Shown here: in pieces, positions 50,160-63,002 of the stretch
Position numbering within the stretch: position 1 is the first letter of the stretch
Layout: the number at the start of each line of letters is the position of its first letter
Notes under the pieces: model-generated
Databases searched by the model: none
What the model was told of the DNA's origin: nothing
What the model saw: the letters and a program-made list of their open reading frames with translations, nothing else
Source: Orthonyx spaldingii
Taxonomy: Eukaryota; Chordata; Aves; Passeriformes; Orthonychidae
Assembly (NCBI GenBank): GCA_013397795.1
Contig: VZTJ01001774.1
Location: 1,008,787-1,072,786 of the forward strand
DNA: 64,000 nt
Reading direction: 5' to 3'
Position numbers and translations under genes: made by a program

Positions 50160-50690
50160 CATATATTCAAAATAGTCTGTGAGTGTTTTGCCACCACAGA
50201 GGTAGGCAGGACAGCTGAAGCTGCCCGAGAGACAGCGGCACTCCCCAAGCCGGAGGTGTGACGGCTTAAACTCTTTAAAAAAAGGAAAATACATTTAGCA
50301 GTCTACCACGAGCAGTGGAAAACACAACAAAAACCTGTCAGTGCCCTTGGGAGCAGCTGTGGGGTGTGGAGCTGCAGTGGGAGAAAGCAGGGGCTGTGTT
50401 TGGGCGAGGCACGAGCACCCTCACAGCCCCGGGAAAGGCGCGTTTGGCAATTGGGAGCCGAGGTCGGGCCAGTCTCTGCCGGGCTCCCAGAGGGGCTATC
50501 AGTGTAACGAGGAGCTGTTTGCAGTAATCGGTGGCAGCGTTGACAGAATGTTCCAAACCATCTGCTCGAGGGGATGGCGTTAACTCTATCAAATCCTCGT
50601 GTTTTAAGAGCGCTGATCTCCGGACCCAGGAGGATTGGTGACAGGGAGTTCTTGCCAGGCCTGCATTAGGCTGCCTTCATCTCATCACCA
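50160..50690. promoter_or_regulatory. GC-richer block with scattered CpG
   Basis: This half-kilobase block has clearly more CpG than its surroundings, although less than the 12.9-13.2 kb block. Long frames open on both strands across 50315-50592. It could be a weak CpG island, a conserved element or just a GC-rich patch. A CTCF-like site follows at 50701. No protein is recognised. Confidence 0.25.
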
Positions 50691-50700
50691 AATACACTAA

Positions 50701-50713
50701 TGCCCCCTAGACA
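50701..50713 (-). promoter_or_regulatory. CTCF-like site
   Basis: The minus strand reads TGTCTAGGGGGCA, matching the core CTCF consensus at 10 of 13 positions, all in the 3' part. It faces the plus-strand site at 32554. Confidence 0.3.
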
Positions 50714-53153
50714 AGATGCTAAATATGTGTGAAATTAGAGAAGCAGAATTATGGAATGGAGGAATAAGACACAGAAATTTTCCTACTTTCTGTTGGTGGT
50801 TTTTTTTTTAGTTAAAATACGGATATTTTCTTCATCGTGCAAACATACTTTTAAAGAAATCGATCATCGTTCACTACAGAGACAAAGAGAACACTGTGTT
50901 TTACCTCTCCTGATAAAGTGATTGAAATACATATGCAGGCCTTTTAGTAACCCTGTTGCATCTCTGAGTTTAGAAGAAGTTACTGGCTTTGGGAAAATTG
51001 CCTCATTTTTAGCAAATACTGAGCTGGTTAGCAGCTTTACACAGAAAATGCTAATAGTTTTAACAGCATATTAAGAAAGAGCTGATATTTTGCTCTGAGT
51101 ATTAAGGGCACGGAACATTACCTTGAAAATGAAAGAAAGGAATCGGTGTAAGGTTTCAGGAGATATGCAAAGTATTTTAACCATTATAGAGAAGGGATCT
51201 TGCATACAGGGATACTCCCAAGAGTTAGGGTTAGTCTAGTGATACTCATGTGCCTTGGTTTCTTGTGTTGCCAGTAGGGAGGGGAAGAGAGGCTCCTCCA
51301 GGACACCTCTAGAAGAGCACAACTTCTGCCTTTTCCCACAGCAAGTGTGTGTAGGAGATCAGCCTTTGTGAATACCTTCCTCCTCTTATGCATGTGAGTC
51401 ATCCCCCTGCCATCTCCAGAAGTACTCCTGTCATCTTTGTAGTATTGGGAGACACAGACTGGGTTTGGTTTACACGGCAAGCATGGGGTGCAGCCCCTGG
51501 GAGCAGAGGTCAGGAGCTGTCCCCAGCTCCAGCTGACTCCAAAACAGGCCCATGGCAGAGTCCATCCGGGATACCGGGGGTGCCTCTGTGAAAACACAGT
51601 TAAACACATTTAACACAAACACCGCACAACAGCCAAGACAGAGGGGGAGCACAGACTGCTGAGTTGAACCTGTGTATGTAACATATTTCTGAATGTGTTG
51701 GGTCAGAACATGGTCCTGCTCCACACAGTCCAACATCGTGTGCCCTCTGGCACTTGGCAGCAATAAGGAAAAGAATCTAAGAAATAGGTGATGTTTATGT
51801 GACTTTTTCCATGATATTCATCCTTGAGTGACAAGGGGTTCAGGCACTGTATCCCAACTTGTATTTAACAGCAAGCACCTCTCATGATTGCATTGAGTCA
51901 TTTTTCCCTTTTGAAAATAAGACCTTATTTGTGGAGATTAGTTGTATAATTTCATTAGTTAGATTGATAACATACATTCTTTGTGTGTTTATAAGCTGCT
52001 GCCTGAAACTTTCATAAAAAGCATATTTGCTTTTTTGTGCTGTGAGAAACAGAGACTGATAGATCGCTCCTCCCTGAGATTCATGACCATTCTGGTCTTG
52101 GTGAGTCCAAGATGTTCTAGACAGAAGCTGTTTTATGTGTTTGTTCATCTGTGTTGCTGTTCTCCATGCTGCCATCCAGATCCCCTGTGAAGGGTGGTCA
52201 AGGTGTGGGTACCTATTAGTTTCATGTGGTAGCATAATTATATTCTTTCATGTTCACTTGCTAGTGATTACTAATATTACTTGCCTTTTTATTGGTAGTT
52301 GAGCTCTGAATTGAAAACTAGAGTACAATTCAGCAATTTCATGTTTCAGTTTCTTTGGAGCTCTTCATTGAACTCTGTCATTCTAGAAACTTGCTACTAT
52401 TTATTTTAGCAGTTTCTTCTAAAATTCCTTCTTCCAGCACTGATTTTGACTTTAAGTAGGAAAACAGATAATTTGGGGGTGGTATTGGCTTAACAGATGT
52501 GTCTTCCAGAGGCAGTAGTTTCTCATTTTTATAGGATCTGATTGCTGGAAAACAGAGTTGTTGTATTTGTTTGTTTTTCTGAGAATGTAATAGTTTCATT
52601 CATATGTTTCCCCAGTAGTGACAGAATTAGAAATTTGAAATGGCTACTGGTTTAAGTTCTGAAAATATTTTGGAGAATTTTAAAACTATTTTAGCTTCAT
52701 TTTCCTTAATTTTCTAAGATTTAGCCCTAAGGTATAGGCCTATGGCAGCTGCAGAATTTCAGGTTTGAAGGTAAGCAGTCTGAGTACCAGTAAATGTCCA
52801 AATGCATGTAGTGATGACGTGAGGGAGAAGCTTTACAATTTGTTTCAAATGCTCATTGGAGGCCACAATGCCTTTATAGTTATTTGGCATCTTGAAAGCA
52901 AAATTAGTAAATAACTAAAATTTTCTCCTTGGCCACACTGTAGGTAAATTTAGGTTCCTTTGGGGTTTAAATCTCTGAGACTTGCGAGTTCTGTTTGTTA
53001 TCATGACCTGATATAGATCTAAGAAAATACTGCTATTCTTTCTTTCCCATTCTTGTGAGAATGGTTAATCTAAAATGTTCTATCATTACTGGAGTACATG
53101 AGGTGTATGTAGCAGGTCTTTTATCTTCTTAGAGACAAGGATAGGGGAGGTGC
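50714..53153. other. Non-coding sequence, no gene seen
   Basis: No exon is supported. A 141-codon minus frame at 51184-51609 lies in a moderately GC-rich patch. Its translation shows no domain and it is overlapped by frames on both strands. A short TTAGGGTTAG at 51.22 kb is too short to be an interstitial telomere. Confidence 0.6.
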
Positions 53154-53166
53154 TGCCACCTAGAAA
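53154..53166 (-). promoter_or_regulatory. CTCF-like site
   Basis: The minus strand reads TTTCTAGGTGGCA followed by GCA. The AGGTGGCAGCA part is a good match to the CTCF core, but the first three positions do not match. It has the same orientation as the site at 50701. Confidence 0.35.
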
Positions 53167-53336
53167 AAAAAGAACAAACAGGTGAACTTGTGGGTTGAAC
53201 TACTTGAATTCAGTGATGCTGATGTGCTAAACATCTCTTGTGGTGTGCAAATTGTCATTCCAGCATGTTGCAATCAAGTATGTCAGAATAAGGCTTGTTA
53301 TTATCTTTTGAACATGTTTTTTCTCCTGATCGGAAA

Positions 53337-53396
53337 AAAAAACCCCAATAGTGGCAAGTAGGAAATTCAATGTCATTTATTTTGTTGGGGTTTTTT
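53337..53396. repeat. 12-bp perfect inverted repeat, A6C4A2 / T2G4T6
   Basis: AAAAAACCCCAA (53337-53348) and TTGGGGTTTTTT (53385-53396) are exact reverse complements 36 bp apart. The arms combine homopolymer tracts, so chance is less remote than for a complex 12-mer. The 60-bp total size would suit a tiny terminal-inverted-repeat remnant. No target-site duplication is obvious. Confidence 0.6.
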
Positions 53397-54695
53397 ATTT
53401 GGGAGGAGACAATAAAATGAGGGAGACTTACATGTTTTAGCGAGGGAAGTGCTTTGAGGGCTTTTGCTTGTCCCTTTAGTGCATCTCATCTCTGCCCTTG
53501 CCTCAGTGAATGCAGTCCCTTGTAGCTCATTTTTTCAGCCGCTTCAATGAGTGCACATCGTATTTCATCTCCTGTGACTGCTTCACTGAGTTCCCTCAGT
53601 GTGTCTCTTGTGTTAATCTCCCATCCTGCTCTGCCCACCCCTTCAACTCGGTAATGTGCAGAGGAAGGGATGCTCTCAGTTGGGTGACACTTCTTCAGTG
53701 AAATATGTAGTATTTCCACTTGTTAATTATGATTTCATTTAGTTTCACAGTAGAGGTAAATGTAGGTGTTTTTCCGCTGTCCAGTTGAGCACCCTACCCA
53801 TTCAACTTAAATTGCACCCTCTCCTCACCTCTGTGATAAAATTAGGAAAACTTAAAATTAGAAATACTTAGACTGGAGGCTAAACATCTTGCTATCTTTT
53901 CAAAAAGTTTTTTATGCAAATACATACAATGAAAAGAGCAATTATATGCACAGCATGTCAGGTAACTACTGTTACGGGTGTAGACAGTTGAGACAGTACT
54001 TGAAAGATCTTTGGTAGTAAATGGTGTTCTGAAATTGAAGTAATCGTCTTTTGCTGTTTTGTTTTTCAAGACTAAATATTGTCTGGTATAGTAAAATGCA
54101 TTTACTAACAGTGCTGATTACAGATTAGTGAATACCTGACTTACTTTTCAATGAATGTCTGCTTTAACTTTATTTCTATGCTTTTCATGTTAACGAAAAA
54201 ATTTTCCTTATCCAATTTCTTGAAAAAATATGGAAATTAATTTTTAAGAAAATTAGATATCTAGATGAAAACTCATTAGATGTTCACACTGAAAACTTCT
54301 ATGTGAAGGGATCAAGGACAAACTGACCATCAAAATCACATATTTTTCAAATTTTAGACAGCAAACAGAATAAAAGTCATTCTATGTCAGAAGTCATCAA
54401 AACATTAAAGGAATTAATCGCTTGACTTTGTTTCTTATTGTGATACAAATGCCGTGGTTTTTATCTGTGTAAAATGTTTGAAGAAGTTATTCACTGAAGT
54501 CATGTATTAAAAATACTGTCTTAGTTACCTTATATTTTTAAATTTACATGTACTTTGTATTTTAATGATGTGAAATGTTAGACTTGATGCCCTTTTTGTT
54601 TTGTCACTTTAATTTCTGTAGTTTGTCAAACTTGTAGTGGAAATATGCAAATAATTTTACTCTATAGGGATCCTGCTTTTATATCCCAATCCATC
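53397..54695. other. Non-coding sequence, no gene seen
   Basis: AT-rich sequence without supported exons. A pair of overlapping opposite frames at 53486-53719 is unremarkable. Confidence 0.7.
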
Positions 54696-54775
54696 TGAGA
54701 TTTCTAAAATCTCATTTGTTTCACAACACTGTTTGTGAAAACAATTCCACAAATCTAAAATTCACCCCTAGATTT
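54696..54775. repeat. Cluster of three consecutive hairpins
   Basis: Three inverted repeats follow each other within 80 bp. The first is TGAGATTT (54696-54703) with AAATCTCA (54707-54714). The second is TTGTTTCACAA (54716-54726) with TTGTGAAAACAA (54733-54744), with a single bulge. The third is AAATCTA (54751-54757) with TAGATTT (54769-54775). The arms are AT-rich, which raises the chance rate, but three in direct succession is unusual. Confidence 0.55.
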
Positions 54776-55329
54776 TAGGGCCTTAAGTTAAAACTTAAAT
54801 ACCCACCAGATTTACGAAGATAAATGTTGATGTCCCTTGTGAAATGTGTTGAATTTAGTTCTGATTCTGTTGATAATTGGATATTGGGCAAAACCGTGGT
54901 GGAAACAGAGAACCAAAATGATTAATAGCACAAGTCCCTCAGGGTTTGTATAAAATTTGTCACAGTAAAAATCGTCAGTCTTTCAAAGTATGTTAAAGTT
55001 TTAAGTACTCTAGAACTGTTGTGTGATGGCTTTCTATGCTTGTAAGCTATTAAGACTTATTTATATTTTCAATGCAAGGACATCTGTATTTTCTTGGGAG
55101 GATTTTTAGATAGGAGTAATTTCTTTGACTTAGTTGCAATGATGATTTTGAGAAGCAGATTATTTTTAGAGCCAACACGTTGACACACTATCAACCATTT
55201 AAAAAAAGAAAGACTAATAAGGTTAATTGTCATATGAACCCTCCTCTGTAGTCTGCAATCTGTAGGCTTTGATTGTTTCTCTGGGGGAAACTCTGCCCAG
55301 ATGGCATTTTCCTCAAGGCCCTGACCCAC
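54776..55329. other. Non-coding sequence, no gene seen
   Basis: AT-rich sequence. The 99-codon minus frame at 55069-55368 carries no recognisable domain and overlaps another minus frame in a different reading phase. Confidence 0.65.
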
Positions 55330-55450
55330 AAGAGGCCTGTGGAGATGGAGAACAAGGTGCATCTCCACAGACTAATTAATTTACTATTATAGCACCTGTT
55401 CCAGAATAGATAGGGCTGGAAAGGAAAACAGTCCCTGGGCACAGTGGTAG
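55330..55450. promoter_or_regulatory. Candidate conserved element with hairpin
   Basis: CTGTGGAGAT (55337-55346) and ATCTCCACAG (55361-55370) form a perfect 10-bp stem with a 14-nt loop. They are immediately followed by ACTAATTAATTTA, which contains overlapping homeodomain cores. TGTGGA also resembles a RUNX core on both arms, so the palindrome could be two RUNX-type half sites rather than an RNA structure. Confidence 0.3.
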
Positions 55451-55879
55451 GCTCACTGGTAAATGGATTTGAGCTGATTATATTAAGCTGATGCTTTGAT
55501 CATCTAAAGGCGTTAAAATGGAAATATGTTTTTGCTGGCTGTTGGCCTCCATGTGAGTGCAGTTTGTATTATAAGCGAGCAGTAAGGAAAAAGCTGGTTT
55601 GGACTCAAGCACATAGCTTTTTAAAAGTGCACAGGAAAAGTGCACTCCCCCACCTTTCAAATTCAGGAATATTAACACACAGAAGCATTTGAAGCATTTC
55701 CTTAGATATTTCAGTATTTGTTCATTTTCCAAGTCATCAGTATAAAACCCTAGAAGCCCACCCATTTTCTGTCATCCACAGGCTGTCAATACATATTCCT
55801 ACCCCTGATTAAAACATCTTTGGGGTCTTTAGGGAATTGAATTATATTTGTAGGAAATAGAAGTAGCCTCCTCAGTAAA
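55451..55879. other. Non-coding sequence, no gene seen
   Basis: A 95-codon minus frame at 55478-55765 is the only notable frame. Its translation shows no domain I recognise. Confidence 0.6.
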
Positions 55880-56200
55880 ATCTTGGCAAACTGTGCAATT
55901 GAATGTTGATCGAATGGTAACAGGCAATGGCAAATCCTTGTGTAAACATTGCTGGGTAGTAAGTGGATTTACAATGTGTTAATCTGTACTCACTTTCACT
56001 TTATTGCCATTTGGATTCCCAGAAGGATTAGCTGTAATTTTATTGGCCCTATGAGGCTATATTGCCATTTCCTTTTTCAAATCAACTCAGTGATTCTTTT
56101 TTTTCCATTTTATTTATTTAACAAGCATAGATCCTATAAGCTGTAGGGTAAAATTAATTGACCCTTGCCATTAAAAGGTTAAAAGTGTGTGTAATTAAGG
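55880..56200. promoter_or_regulatory. Candidate conserved element
   Basis: A 320-bp block with enhancer-like texture. It has TGTGCAATTGAATG (C/EBP-like TTGCACA on the other strand), TGTAAACA (forkhead core, near 55940), TTACAATGTG, TAATTTTATTGGCCC (CCAAT type) and AAAATTAATTGACC. Frames are short. Conservation is not tested. Confidence 0.3.
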
Positions 56201-59200
56201 TTCTGTTAAATAATACTTTCTTTAAAGCAGCAGCAAAATTATAACGAGCTACATCAAAACTAACCAGCATCTAAAGTATGAATGCACAAGGCAAAAGTCC
56301 CTCAAAATTACAGAAATATTTCCAAATGCATACATTCTTTTAAAAACTAATTTACAAGATGACTGTATAATCATAAAAATGATAACATTTTCAAGCAACC
56401 CAATGGCTAAGGAGCAGTACATAAACGGGATTCTAGATTCTTGTGTGATTTCTTTTAACAGCAATGTGGCATTCCAATCCCTCATAGACCAATAAAATTC
56501 AGCACAACTTTTGGTGTGTAGCTTCTTTAAGAAAAGTTGTCTCCTCAAGCAGTTAACGTTGTTTGTAACAAATAGCAGAATGAAAGTGGAAAATCATAAT
56601 ACAGTAGCTTCATTTAGAATGAAGGATAGTGTTCAGTAAGATTTCCATCGAGCAAGATTAAAGTTATTTCCCATATGGCTTCATTTTGCAATACTTTTTT
56701 GCACCTTTGAGCAACAAGGTACTGCAAGAGAGAAGAACATAATAACTTAAAACAGAGATATTAAAATGCCTAATTACTGTGCAAAGAAAGAATCTGTTAA
56801 GTGTGGAGACTGATTCCTGAGTTAAAAGTGCTCCCAAAGATCACTGAAATGACAACAAAATTGCTTCCTGTACCTGTTGATGTGATTAACTCTGTACAGA
56901 TGGGACTCTAGCAAATGCATAGATTTGTAAATGCATCACTTTTAACTAACCTAAAACCTCTCAAGATTTCTTGTTCCCTCCTTTTTTCCTTGCCTCCATC
57001 TTCAATTTTTAAATCTTCTTTTCAAACACATTGCATCTCCTCAGAAAAAGAGTAGTGTCTCTTTCTGCATGTTCCAAGAGATACTCTAAGAAAAAGGAGG
57101 TTGATCCATACTTACTTTCTCTTTGCTGCAAAAGGCTTCCAAGCCACATTTCACTTCAACTTTTTGGCGTGTTGTTTCTCCTGTTGGCTGTTGCCTCATT
57201 TCTTCTTTCTGCTGATCAGCAGAGTCTTCTGAGCAGCTCCTCAATGTGCAAAGGAAAAGGAATGTCCCTGTCAGTGTGAAACATTTGTACTACACTTTCG
57301 GGCTCCTAAAAATAGCAGGAGATTAAGCTGCTTTTTTAAAACCCAGAAGTAGGCTCTTGAGATCATCAATCATCCAAAGAAACAGGAAGATTTCATCAGA
57401 TACATGAAGCTTAGAACAAGCCACTTGAGAGGCTGCCAGAATATTAAACCACAGAAAACTAGAAATAGGCATAAACTCCAGACTAGAGGCTTTCCTCTGT
57501 TATGACGAAATTATTCACAGAAAACTTGAAGTTTGTCTTTGCACAAAGAGAAGCAATGTTTTAACCTGAAGTCTGCATAGCTATAAGGATACCTAGAAAA
57601 AACAGTTTGGGTAAGGGAAAACAAAGAAAATGAAGAGAATGCCCAAGGCAGAATGACTGTGAGAGACTTGGCAAGTGAAGAAACATCTGGTGAATGAAAG
57701 GCATCTGTTTGTAGGCTGGGTTTTTCCAAACCACGTATTAACTGCTACAGTTGTGAAATCAGCAGGTATTAGTTAGGTTGCTAGTCCTCTCTTTTTTTCT
57801 TTCTCAAATTCTACTTCTGCCATTTGATTAAAACAAGAAGTGACAGGTGACTGAGAGCAGAGCACTTCTTATGAAGATTTCCAGTGGATTGTTTTAAAGG
57901 TTCTGAAGCAAAATGTCAGTTAAATTGGCTCACAACTTTCTGTGATGTTCGCAGCCTTTTGTGCCATTATGTACAAGAAGCAAGAAAGTACTTTCAAAAC
58001 TATCCAATGATCTTTGTAAATAGCATTTTTCTTTTCATATGGTATGATGCAGCCTTAGTATAGAAGAAGCAATTTTTCTGAAAATGGTGAGGAGCTAGGA
58101 AGCTGGGCAGGTGGAAGATATTTATCTATCAGGCTCTTTAAAGAAACCTGGCTGCTGTTTGTTTTAGTTATGTGTGCACTATGCAATAATGCAAAGGAAC
58201 GGCATTTGTAGCCATTCCATCTCTCCAGCCAGTTGACTTAGTGTCTGTTTGTTTATTAATTAAAAGTGAGTCTCAATCACCTCAGATATAAGCAGGGGGA
58301 TATTTTAAAGTTCAAATTGATCAATACAACACTTGCTTATTTTCTGAAGAATAAAAGGTCAAACTCTTTTAATTGCAATAGTTAAAATTGCGGTGGTTGT
58401 TTCAAATTGATATTTGGGAGGCTGTTTGCAGCTTCCTATTAACATAAATGTACTGATTAGCAAACTCTATTAAAAATGGGTTGGTATTCATCCAGAATTC
58501 TATCACACACATGGTTTTAAATGCACAGGACTGGCTGGCATTGTTAGTTTGGTTTTTTCCCAATTTGTTTACCAGATAAGTAGTAGTATAACAAGGAACT
58601 GTAACTGGTGTTACTCTGGTTTGATGTTTATTGCACAACTACCATAATTTCTGCTGATCAAAAGCACTACTCAAACTTTTTTAAAAGCAGGAATTTTATT
58701 TTATTTTTTGAAATATGAACTTGATGGTGTAGAACGGCCAGATTATTTGAAGGCTGGGATTTGTGGTCGGAAACAGACATGGTCACCAAACAGAGGCTGT
58801 GTGGATTGCCAGCCCAACAACCTTAATATTAGGAAAATATCCATCTATTGTCTGGTTACCACTGAAGTTCACTTTGCTGGCTGGCAGTGTGGATTTCTAC
58901 CAAGTGAATTGAAAAACTAAATTTGCCCAGAACAGCTTTGGATGCCAGTGTGAAAAGCTGAAAAATCATGGGATAGCTACTTAGAAATGTATTTTTATCA
59001 ATATTAGAATGGAAGAAAGGAGCTGGACAAGCAAGCGTGTAACACGTGTCTGTGTGCACCAGTGAAGGAAAACCAACCAGCCCGTCCTGAGGAGCAGAGG
59101 GATATGGGAGAAGTTTCTCACTCCCATTTACACTGATGGCACAGAGAGCAGGCTGCACTATCAGGGCGTGGGTGTACACAAATGTACCACGTGTGAAATG

Positions 59201-62200
59201 CTACCACTACTACGTTCAGTTGTTAAGCAGGAGTAAATTGTTGGCAACTCTGCAGTTCTGCTTAGTGAGAGTTGTGTAAAAGTTTATTTCATTCCCTGAA
59301 ACACAGAGAACCAAGACAGTTGAGTTTTGTTCAGTTCTATTAATAATATAGCGAGTGCCAAACATGAAATATCTTCTGAGGAGTATGAGCTATGGGAATT
59401 ACATTAATCTCCTGAACTGGAACTGTAGAGGCTTAGAAAGCTTAAATCAAGGGCATCCAAATTCTGCCCAACTGAGGGCTGTGTTGGCATCTGGTCTAGA
59501 GCTTGAGGGTTGAATCTCATTGATTATTGCCGACCTCCTCTTTAACGTGGAGCTGCAGCTCATGCAGATAAGCTCAAAATTGGAGAGTAAAACATTCCTG
59601 GTACCTGTGCTAGAGTTCAGGGAGTGAGGGGGTTTATAATATAATAATTGTGTATTAAATGGAAAACACTGCTTTTCTTTGTTTCACCCCTCAGTAGTGT
59701 TCGTGTTCACTGATTTCAGGACAAACTAGCTTGAAATGTAAAATTCAAGCTGGTCTCTTTCTGTCTAGTGTGTCAACAGCAGTAATAGTCTCTGTATACA
59801 AACACGAGGTTATCTGACCTAACCTGTGTCTGTCATTTTGCTTACAAAGCCCACTTCAAATTGTGAACATTTGATTTCTAGTGGCCAACGCTGACAATGC
59901 ATGAAGTATCATGTAACAAGTAAACAATAACAAATTAACAGAAAAATTTGCTTTAATTTTAAGCGTTACATAAAGTAGGTTTCTTTTTTCCCTTCTTGTA
60001 GCAGTAATACCATACAAGCTCATCTTGCAATTGCAGGATACTGGTGCACATGCTGAACTTTGCTCCAGAACTTCTGTATTGAACCTGAAAGTTGACAAAG
60101 AAGTGTTAATTTAAACAGAAATACCATTTTCTTCCTGGCTCTTTTCATAAGATGGTTTTCCTGCTATTCCATATTCACCTACTGAGGGCTGTAAAACCAT
60201 GATTTGAGCAATTGCCAAAATGTTCAATATTCAGATAAGAACAACGAGAGTAGCAGATTCAGACTGTAGGACAACAGGAAGAGGGTATCTGTTTCCCATC
60301 TCTCATATCATCATCTCCACCATAACTTATAAAAAAACTTGCAAAGCTTAGGGATGAATTTCTATCTATAAAGCTTTTAGAGCTTTTGGTAATTTGTTTG
60401 GTTTCACACACACATTTCACTTGTGGTGCTTATACCAGTGCACACCATGTCTCAGATTGCACCTATTGAACACATTAGTAAATAACTTTGTTTTATTTAG
60501 AACAGTAATTTGGATGTTTCAGGGTCCCAGGAACAATTTTACAGCAAGTAATTACAAAGCGTGCTCTGGTCAAATATTAAAACGTGTATATGGGTATTTG
60601 ATGAATTCACCACTCTGCCTCTTGCATTTTTTCTTGTTCATTTTCAGTGATACATCTAAAATGTTGTATCTTTTGCATTAAATGAAAAATATATTTACGA
60701 TAAATACTACACTGAGGCTTAGAATCTAATTAGATGGGGCATTCATTGAAGTAATCCCATGGGTAATAACTTTTTATTTCTACAACTTTTTCCTCTATTT
60801 TTGGTAGGTGTAAAGACAAGGAGGTGCATATCAAACAACCTTGTAAGATGAAGGGATGATTTGAATGGAGGAAACATGGGAAACATGTGTTTTATTTCAA
60901 ATAGAAGAAAGTAGCTTTATGTGCAGGTGGATTGCAGAAGGGTTCCCTCTTCTGAAACCCATCTGGGAAGTTAGTTTAGCTCTATTGATGTTTAAGACTC
61001 TTTCTTTCATCACAACCACATGCCAAGACAATAAGTAATTGAACTGCGTGTTTTGCCTTTTTAAAAAGGTGTAATCTCCTCCTGAAGTGTGGAGAGAGAT
61101 GTTGTGCAGGATTTTTCTCATTTATCTCTCGCCGCACCATGCAGGCGGGGTTTCGAGCCTAGGCTGCAGTGTCTCTTTACCATCTCTTTTTGATGAACAC
61201 CTGCTTCTGGTGTACAAATGTGTATCTGCTGAGATGCAAAATTGAAATAATTTTAACAGTGTAAGAATAATTAGGAATCTTTTTTAAAGGTCCACCTGTT
61301 CAAAATACTGGTTTGTTTATTTCTTCATTGCATATAACGTAAGCACACGTTTAGCAATTATGATTGCATAGGCACCATTTTTTGTAATGTTTTAACCTAA
61401 AAAATGAAATTATTTGTAATTACAAAGAAATCAGAAGTTGGATTCCAATTTGTGTGTTCTCTGAAAGCTGTTAAAAGAATAAATACTGTCCCTACAATGA
61501 GATGTCTATTCCATGTTTCAAAATTTAGAATGTGAAAACAGATATAACTTTCTTTTTTCATTCTTTTTGAGCTACAGCCACTTCATTTACAAGATCAGCA
61601 GGCACCTCTTTCATAAATGTTCCTCCTAAAAAAAGTGAATAATGTAGAGTTTTGGAATTATTTGATAAACACAGCTATGCAAGGTCTACTTTAAAAACAG
61701 AAACAACAACTGGAGTCTTTAAATATATTATATTTTAAATTTGGGTAATTCACTCATTAACTTATAGCTGAAAATGTAAAGAACTATATTAAGGTAATAA
61801 ACTAAATCAGAAATTTAAATTTTAAATTAAAAAATATTCATATATGAGTGTAAAAATACACCCCTTAGTTCGTAAGTTAGGTCACTGTTATAGACTTGTA
61901 ACCCTTCATCAGTGGGAGACTTTTTGAAGCCTGGTTAAACACTGTTAGTGATTTATTAGCATCAAGATGAGTGAATATTTACAATTACAATGTAATTCTT
62001 CAAGTCTGTTAGCTGTTAATAAAATGGGTTTATATTTCCTAATTTATTTCAAAGTGAGAACTGAAGTATACCTAAAGTAGAGAAGCAAAAATTTTTCATT
62101 AGATAATACTCCTTTTAAAATACACCAAGTAAACAAAATGTGATAACTGTAAGGAAGAGGGGAAATCTCAAATATGTTGTTTTATTCTTGATAATACTGA

Positions 62201-63002
62201 TTCTAATATGTTCAAGTTATTAGAGAACAACATTCACAGACAAGTGGGACTAGTTGTTGATTCTTAAATATACTTCTGTAACTTTCACATTTTAGTGAAA
62301 TTATCTAACTCAACTGAAGTGATTCCCCACTAATTTCTACTCCTATCTCAAATCCTTTCCCTGCTATTGATCTCATATAATCTTTTATAGAAGGTTATTC
62401 CATTGTTTAGTGGAAAAATGGAGTAAAACTCACTCTTAGCTATGATGAATGCTATAAATTATAGAATTTAGGGTTTGCAAGTTGCCATTGTAGCACCTTG
62501 CTTTCATCTGCTTCAAGCTTGCAAAACTTCAGCCTTTTAAGAAATATTGCTCAACTGGTTTCTGCTCACAGCTAAAATGTTTTATGGTTTATTTGAAAGT
62601 TGAAATAAAAGCTTTCTGGATATTTTGTAGAGGAAGGAAATAGACACAACATAGGTTTTAACTCTTCACGATATTGAGGGAAACAGAATATTCAGAATTG
62701 ATTTTAACTGGCTTGTAAAGGAGGAGACTGAAGCATAGACACAACTATCTGTAAATGGACACTTTCTCTTAACTTGGGGAAGTAAATTTTTTCCTTATTT
62801 AAGTCTCAAACATTAGTGTTTTCTGTATCCTAAGATTTTTGTAGAACTTTATTAAGTATTTTGAAACTTAAAACAAATTTCTCCTCATGTGGAGCACTAA
62901 ACCCTTTCTTATTTTGACACATATTTTTACATCCATGTGTCCTTCTGTTTCATCACTTTTTTTCCTAAAGATCTCTGGTAATGAAAAGTTATTTATGCCA
63001 AA
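56201..63002. other. Non-coding sequence, no gene seen
   Basis: A long AT-rich stretch without supported exons or elements. A 70-codon plus frame at 58708-58920 and a 107-codon minus frame at 58856-59179 show no known domain. A small GC- and CpG-bearing patch at about 61.13-61.17 kb is too short to call. The sequence is particularly AT-rich between 61.2 and 63.0 kb. Confidence 0.65.

Noticed and set aside
51224..51236. GTTAGGGTTAG, possible interstitial telomere repeat
   Set aside because: Fewer than two hexamer units; expected by chance.
51184..51609. 141-codon minus open frame
   Set aside because: It lies in a GC-richer patch with frames open on both strands; the translation shows no family or conserved pattern.
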